Below, piece by piece: positions 28,533 to 30,979 of a stretch of 30,979 bases of DNA. The notes under the pieces were generated by a model. That model saw only the letters and a list, made by a program, of their open reading frames with translations, did not search any database and was not told the DNA's origin. The stretch covers positions 1 through 30,979 of the IMG/VR virus record IMGVR_UViG_3300047274_000195; one strand, given 5' to 3'. This stretch comes from a virus. Made by a program: the position numbers and the translations under genes. The first letter of the stretch is position 1. The number at the start of each line of letters is the position of its first letter.

Positions 28533-28725
28533 GCAGCTTCATAGACAAGTCATCAACAGGGACATCTAATACGTTTGCCAAGTGTTGTAACCTCCCGTAC
28601 CTAGGAACCCTTACGCCGTTGAGCCATACATTAACACTTGATAGCGGAACACCCATCTCTCGTGCTACGTCTGACTGCGACTTACCCTTTAGTAAACTAT
28701 AAACCTTATCGTTCTTGATGTGCAT
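28504..28725 (-). CDS. Cro/CI-type HTH regulator
   Basis: A 73-aa protein made up almost only of an HTH_3 domain: KSQSDVAREMGVPLSSVNVW is the helix-turn-helix, followed by LNGVRVPRYGRLQHLANVLD and VPVDDL as in Cro/CI proteins. There is no peptidase or oligomerisation domain, so it is Cro-like in size. Its ATG directly follows the TAA of the upstream gene, and its end overlaps the sigma gene by 29 nt. It is the likely reader of one of the operator families described here (TGTTCC/GGAAC or TGACC/GGTCA); the pairing is inference. Confidence 0.85.
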   Translation of the reverse strand: MHIKNDKVYSLLKGKSQSDVAREMGVPLSSVNVWLNGVRVPRYGRLQHLANVLDVPVDDLSMKLRDICNERRK

Positions 28726-28908
28726 TTATTCTCCTCCTCCTGCTGCACGTTTCAGTTCCTCACCACGCTTCTCTACTAGGTTAGATAATTCTTCTATCCT
28801 CTTCTCGATGCGGTTGAGGTGAAACCCGATGATGTTGTGGGTGATGCTTGTTGTAGCCACTACGCCTACAGCCACCCAAATGATGTCTGCCCAATCTTGA
28901 TCTGTCAT
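28726..28908 (-). CDS. Small membrane-anchored coiled-coil protein
   Basis: A 60-aa protein with one membrane segment (about 8-27, DIIWVAVGVVATTSITHNII) and a charged coiled coil (LNRIEKRIEELSNLVEKRGE) ending in AAGGGE. The topology is similar to small phage membrane-tethered proteins, but no family is recognised. It is the first gene after the promoter at 28950-28977, and its stop abuts the repressor start. Confidence 0.65.
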   Translation of the reverse strand: MTDQDWADIIWVAVGVVATTSITHNIIGFHLNRIEKRIEELSNLVEKRGEELKRAAGGGE

Positions 28909-28937
28909 TGCTCTTTATCCTCTCATAATAACCAAGC

Positions 28938-28977
28938 GGTTATAATTTGATTATACCACTCTTATTATCGTATTCAA
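28938..28977 (-). promoter_or_regulatory. Leftward promoter with palindromic -10 region
   Basis: On the minus strand TTGAAT (28972-28977), 16 bases and TATAAT (28950-28955) make a good RpoD-type promoter for the regulator operon. The -10 lies in a near-palindrome GGTTATAAT-TTG-ATTATACC (28938-28957), so TATAAT occurs on both strands; an operator for autoregulation is a natural reading. Confidence 0.6.
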
Positions 28978-29201
28978 AGCACCTTCTCCTCCTTGTGATG
29001 ATCAACTACGAAAATACTTCCCATCCCATCGTTGAGTAAGTCCACCACTGTTTGCTTTGGTCCTTTTTGAGACAACCAGTGTTCTAGTTCCTCTACGTCT
29101 ACCCAATCCCCATCTGGAGTGATTGCACCAACGTACACCCGCAATGCGGGTATCAACGTGTGCGTAGGTCTGTTGTCTTCTATCTCTTGATTATCGTCCA
29201 T
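28974..29201 (-). CDS. Small acidic unknown protein, first leftward early gene
   Basis: A 75-aa acidic protein (MDDNQEIEDNRPTHTLIPAL). I start at ATG 29201 because GGAGG lies 6 nt ahead; the frame stays open to 29309, but that part overlaps the inverted-repeat cluster and has no ribosome site. The middle has strands ALRVYVGAITPDGDWVD and a helix EELEHWLSQKG. Its acidity and first position suggest an early host-takeover protein; this is inference. Confidence 0.7.
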   Translation of the reverse strand: MDDNQEIEDNRPTHTLIPALRVYVGAITPDGDWVDVEELEHWLSQKGPKQTVVDLLNDGMGSIFVVDHHKEEKVL

Positions 29202-29218
29202 AAAAACCTCCATATTCT

Positions 29219-29301
29219 GGCTGTTTACAGCCAAGGTAAGGTACAAGCTTACCAATGACCAATAAAGGGTCAGAATGACCCGTTTTAGGGTCTCTGTGAC
29301 C
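29219..29301. promoter_or_regulatory. Cluster of four adjacent inverted repeats at the head of the leftward operon
   Basis: In order: GGCTG-TTTA-CAGCC (29219-29232), GGTAAG-N7-CTTACC (29235-29253), TGACC-N7-GGTCA (29256-29272), TGACCC-N6-GGGTC (29276-29292), then a further TGACC at 29297-29301. The third shares 14 identical bases with 143-156 before the helicase gene. It may be a multi-site operator or an attenuator-like leader for the gene at 28974-29201. Confidence 0.55.
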
Positions 29302-29491
29302 ATATCCACTTATTCCTTTAAGAGTAATTTGCTTACATTACCTTCCACGCAGACGGAACATTAAAAGAACAACAAAAGACTTATAATTCCCTGCAAGGTC
29401 TTGATCCTCTTAAATAACCTCTGGTTCTCTTATCTAGACCCCTCTTACTTAAACCTTCGGTTCTTTACAGCGGTCTACCTGTAACGGAAGA

Positions 29492-29507
29492 AAGGTCTTT
29501 AGACCTT
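29492..29507. repeat. Perfect stem-loop with TTTA loop
   Basis: AAGGTC-TTTA-GACCTT, 6-bp arms and a 4-base loop. It shares only the TTTA loop with the hairpins at 29219-29232, 29816-29829 and (opposite strand) 29667-29678; the stems differ. Confidence 0.7.
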
Positions 29508-29542
29508 GATGTAGTGGAAGGTATGGCCCTGTTCCGTAGTGA

Positions 29543-29623
29543 AGCGAAGCGTAACGAAGGATGACTGTAATCAGATTACTACTACACTTACCAGAGGTTA
29601 CGATATTCATCCGTCGCTTCGCT
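29543..29623. repeat. Long-range inverted repeat enclosing a smaller hairpin
   Basis: AGCGAAGCG (29543-29551) pairs with CGCTTCGCT (29615-29623). Further inside, GGATGA pairs with TCATCC. The enclosed part holds GTAATC-A-GATTAC (29567-29579). Nesting of this kind points to an RNA fold rather than a simple protein site. Confidence 0.55.
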
Positions 29624-29638
29624 CCTCCTTCTATCGTA

Positions 29639-29678
29639 GGGGTACATACCCCGTCATTACGTCTACGGGCTAAAGCCC
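29639..29678. repeat. Two consecutive stem-loops
   Basis: GGGGT-ACAT-ACCCC (29639-29652) is followed by GGGC-TAAA-GCCC (29667-29678). The second reads TTTA in its loop on the minus strand. Confidence 0.65.
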
Positions 29679-29815
29679 TTGACTTCATTCAGGGGTAGTA
29701 CACCCTGTATTTCTACATCTCATTGCAGATACAGTTTCTTTATAAGAGATCTCTCTTCTTACCTAGTCTGTTGTTTGTTTAGATACCTACTATATGTGTC
29801 GGGTTCCGTAACGGG

Positions 29816-29829
29816 GATGCTTTAGCATC
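29816..29829. repeat. Perfect stem-loop with TTTA loop
   Basis: GATGC-TTTA-GCATC, 5-bp arms; see the hairpin at 29492-29507 for the shared loop. Confidence 0.65.
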
Positions 29830-29850
29830 ACCAGTGGAGGAAGCCACACG

Positions 29851-29930
29851 CCAGTTGAGACTGGCAAGTCTCATTATCTTTATCTACCGTAGGTAGGGAA
29901 GATAAGAACCAATATGCGTTGCGTAGCAAC
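29851..29930. repeat. Series of stem-loops including two mutually exclusive ones
   Basis: CCAGT-TGAG-ACTGG (29851-29864) overlaps TGAGACT-GGCA-AGTCTCA (29856-29873), so only one can form. Next comes a 12-bp stem with an internal loop (TTATCTT 29874-29880 with AAGATAA 29899-29905; CTACC 29884-29888 with GGTAG 29892-29896, loop GTA), then GTTGC-GTA-GCAAC (29918-29930). Confidence 0.65.
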
Positions 29931-29940
29931 ATCAGTTTTA

Positions 29941-29982
29941 TGTTCCTACACATAGGTCTGTTCCTACACATAGGTCTGTTCC
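29941..29982. repeat. Two tandem 18-bp repeats plus a third TGTTCC
   Basis: The same 18 bases (TGTTCCTACACATAGGTC) occur at 29941-29958 and 29959-29976, and TGTTCC restarts at 29977. CCTA-CACA-TAGG within each unit is itself an inverted repeat. The third TGTTCC (29977-29982) lies 19 bases before GGAAC at 30002, making the same composite site as at 90-119. Iterons for replication or clustered operators are both possible. Confidence 0.75.
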
Positions 29983-29995
29983 TTATTTCATTTAC

Positions 29996-30064
29996 TATAT
30001 AGGAACGGGGAACAGTCACTACTTATCCCAGATTCATCTGTTATATAGGAACGGGGAACAGTCA
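29996..30064. repeat. Two exact copies of a 23-bp repeat ahead of the rightward promoter
   Basis: The copies at 29996-30018 and 30042-30064 are identical, start-to-start distance 46 bp. Each consists of TATATA followed by GGAACGGGGAACAG, i.e. two GGAAC half-sites 7 bp apart. The second copy ends 8 bases before the -35 at 30072. Read leftward, TATAGT (29994-29999) could be a -10 for transcription into the hairpin region. Confidence 0.75.
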
Positions 30065-30071
30065 GGATTTT

Positions 30072-30101
30072 TTGAAGGTGATGTGTCCTTGTAGCGATAA
30101 T
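30072..30101 (+). promoter_or_regulatory. Rightward early promoter
   Basis: TTGAAG (30072-30077), 18 bases, GATAAT (30096-30101), start near 30108, 37 nt ahead of ATG 30145. The GGAAC repeat pair just upstream suggests control by the same regulator as the other boundary sites. Confidence 0.6.
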
Positions 30102-30144
30102 AATCCGATAATACACTGTGCAATCAGCACATAGGAGAAATTAC

Positions 30145-30450
30145 ATGAACGCTTACACGGTAACAATCAACTGGGTTATGACCACGGGCAACGCCCGCAT
30201 CTTGTCCGATGAGGGACGCAGGACTATCGTACGCACCGCACCATCTGCTAGGGTATTAGCAAAGGAAATCATCGCAGACCTTAAATCACAGCCATACAAC
30301 GCTGGAGCAAGGTGTGTAGATTCTTGTGCGGTCATCTATCGTTCCGGAACAGTCATCGATCTCGTTAACACACTCTATGTAGAAGAGGCTCGTGACAACG
30401 TAGCCTTCCACGAGATGAACATCAGGATTAACAATAACGGAGCTTGCTAA
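30145..30450 (+). CDS. Unknown protein, first rightward gene
   Basis: A 101-aa protein beginning MNAYTVTINWVMTTGNARIL, with AGGAG 7 nt before ATG 30145 (the frame is open from 30118, but that stretch lies across the promoter start and has no ribosome site). It has an alternating beta-alpha-beta look: strand YTVTINWVM, helix SARVLAKEIIADLKS, strands DSCAVIYRSGTVIDLVN. No family recognised. As the first product of the rightward operon it may act early, with the helicase. Confidence 0.7.
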   Translation: MNAYTVTINWVMTTGNARILSDEGRRTIVRTAPSARVLAKEIIADLKSQPYNAGARCVDSCAVIYRSGTVIDLVNTLYVEEARDNVAFHEMNIRINNNGAC

Positions 30451-30481
30451 CAGGCAAACATAAGTTCACTGTATAAAGGTA

Positions 30482-30510
30482 TTGACAAAGCGGTAATGAA
30501 ACGGTAATCT
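30482..30510 (+). promoter_or_regulatory. Strong sigma70 promoter before the 119-aa gene
   Basis: TTGACA (30482-30487), exactly 17 bases, TAATCT (30505-30510), start near 30517. TGTTCC (30516-30521) lies on the expected start, as if a repressor half-site had been placed there. Confidence 0.75.
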
Positions 30511-30550
30511 TCTACTGTTCCCGCCGTTATGGGATCAAGAGGTAAAGATT

Positions 30551-30910
30551 ATGTGTTTAGACGAGTTTGTTGGGTTTAACATCGGTCCTGTAGCATCGCA
30601 GGATCTTCCAAAGGGTTATTGGGTAGCGTCAATGTTCTCTGACCAGTTCTGCGCTATCTTTGCGTTGCCTGTCTATAAGGACGGTAGCGTAGTAGACTTC
30701 CGTCCTCTCGTTAGCGACAAGAGTGCTGGGTTGATTACTGTACTGCAGAACCACGCATTCTCAAAGCTCATTGGGGTTAAGATGCACACAAGTAAGAAGT
30801 ACTCCGCAGACCTTAACGGAGTACAGGCAACCATCATTGTGGAAACGGTAGCGGATCACCTCAAGCGTGTCGATGAACACAAGCAGGTAAACGGTAACAC
30901 GGCAGAGTAA
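30551..30910 (+). CDS. Unknown protein spanning the circular join
   Basis: A 119-aa protein with AGAGGT 7 nt before ATG. Beta-rich start (MCLDEFVGFNIGPVASQDLP), a central FCAIFALPVYKDGSVVDFRP, and a charged helical end (ETVADHLKRVDEHKQ). The last 69 nt are repeated at 1-69 because of the terminal redundancy. On the circle the helicase promoter and gene follow within 93 nt. No family recognised. Confidence 0.7.
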   Translation: MCLDEFVGFNIGPVASQDLPKGYWVASMFSDQFCAIFALPVYKDGSVVDFRPLVSDKSAGLITVLQNHAFSKLIGVKMHTSKKYSADLNGVQATIIVETVADHLKRVDEHKQVNGNTAE

Positions 30911-30979
30911 ATAATGAATATTGTTCCAACTGTTCCGTACATACTTGCGGATTGGGGAACGATAAGGGATAAATAAGAT
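30842..30979. repeat. Right copy of 138-bp terminal repeat
   Basis: Same as 1-138 except G at 30968 where the left copy has T at 127. That base is the first of the -10 box of the helicase promoter (TATAAA on the left, GATAAA here). Confidence 0.95.

Larger units (their letters stand above)
29202..30117. other. Hairpin-rich noncoding region between the divergent early operons
   Basis: About 900 bases without a gene I can support. At least fifteen short inverted repeats of 5-9 bp lie side by side, together with tandem and direct repeats at 29941-30064. Read as RNA it would fold into a chain of stem-loops, like the large ornate RNAs known from some phages, or it may be the replication origin or the leader of the leftward operon. 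Frames that are open here (for example 29449-29688 and 29828-30019 on the minus strand) lack ribosome sites and follow the repeats, so I do not count them as genes. No tRNA is seen. Confidence 0.7.

Noticed and set aside
29202-29309. Longer N-terminus of the 75-aa early gene (frame open to 29309)
   Set aside because: GGAGG is placed correctly only for ATG 29201, and the extension is the inverted-repeat cluster.
29449-29688. 79-residue minus-strand frame in the noncoding region
   Set aside because: It covers several perfect hairpins, has no ribosome site and no neighbour it could be coupled to.
29828-30019. 63-residue minus-strand frame with repeated RPMCRN residues
   Set aside because: The amino-acid repeat is just the tandem 18-bp DNA repeat translated; no ribosome site.
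29202-30117. tRNA genes or a CRISPR array in the noncoding region
   Set aside because: No cloverleaf or GTTCRA T-loop was found, and the repeats are too few and lack repeat-spacer regularity.

Overview
The window is a complete or nearly complete genome of a tailed bacteriophage with siphovirus-type genes (HK97-fold capsid, tape measure, tail tube, G/GT-type tail chaperones). Its first and last 138 bases are the same sequence apart from one base. It therefore represents a circular or terminally redundant molecule of about 30,841 bp, and the gene at the right end reads across the join into position 69. No host marker is present (no tRNA, no host-like flank). Shine-Dalgarno sites of the AAGGAG/AAGAGGT type and RpoD-like promoters show a bacterium that uses ordinary SD initiation, but I cannot name it. 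I see no integrase, partition genes or DNA polymerase.

Layout. (1) A short rightward operon starts at 30145 and continues through the join: two unknown small proteins, a RepA-like AAA ATPase/helicase, two more unknown proteins, then a bidirectional terminator at 2210-2238. (2) All other genes point left. From right to left, 29201 to 26358 is the early/regulatory block: an acidic small protein, a membrane-anchored coiled-coil protein, a Cro/CI-type repressor, an RpoD-like sigma factor, a VRR-NUC nuclease, a 35-residue membrane protein, an unknown and a PD-(D/E)XK nuclease. (3) A control region at 26186-26357 has a promoter followed about 50 nt later by a terminator. (4) The late block runs left from 26185 to 2267: adenine methyltransferase, TerS, TerL, portal, protease, capsid, connector, head closure, holin-like protein, a fibre/decoration module, gp10-like and tail-terminator proteins, tail tube, frameshifted chaperones, tape measure, two large tail-tip/receptor proteins, CHAP endolysin and a last small gene.

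The divergent region 29202-30144 (about 940 bp) holds no credible gene but is crowded with small perfect stem-loops, two tandem 18-bp repeats and two copies of a 23-bp repeat. It could be a large structured RNA, a replication origin or a control region. Two sequence signals recur at transcription-unit boundaries: TGTTCC-N19/20-GGAAC and TGACC-N6/7-GGTCA. These look like operators of a phage-wide regulatory circuit in which the small HTH protein and the phage sigma factor are the obvious candidates.

Two genes are easily missed. One is a 58-codon chaperone ORF in the -1 frame just after a textbook A_AAA_AAC slippery heptamer. The other is a 35-residue single-pass membrane protein coupled to the VRR-NUC gene.
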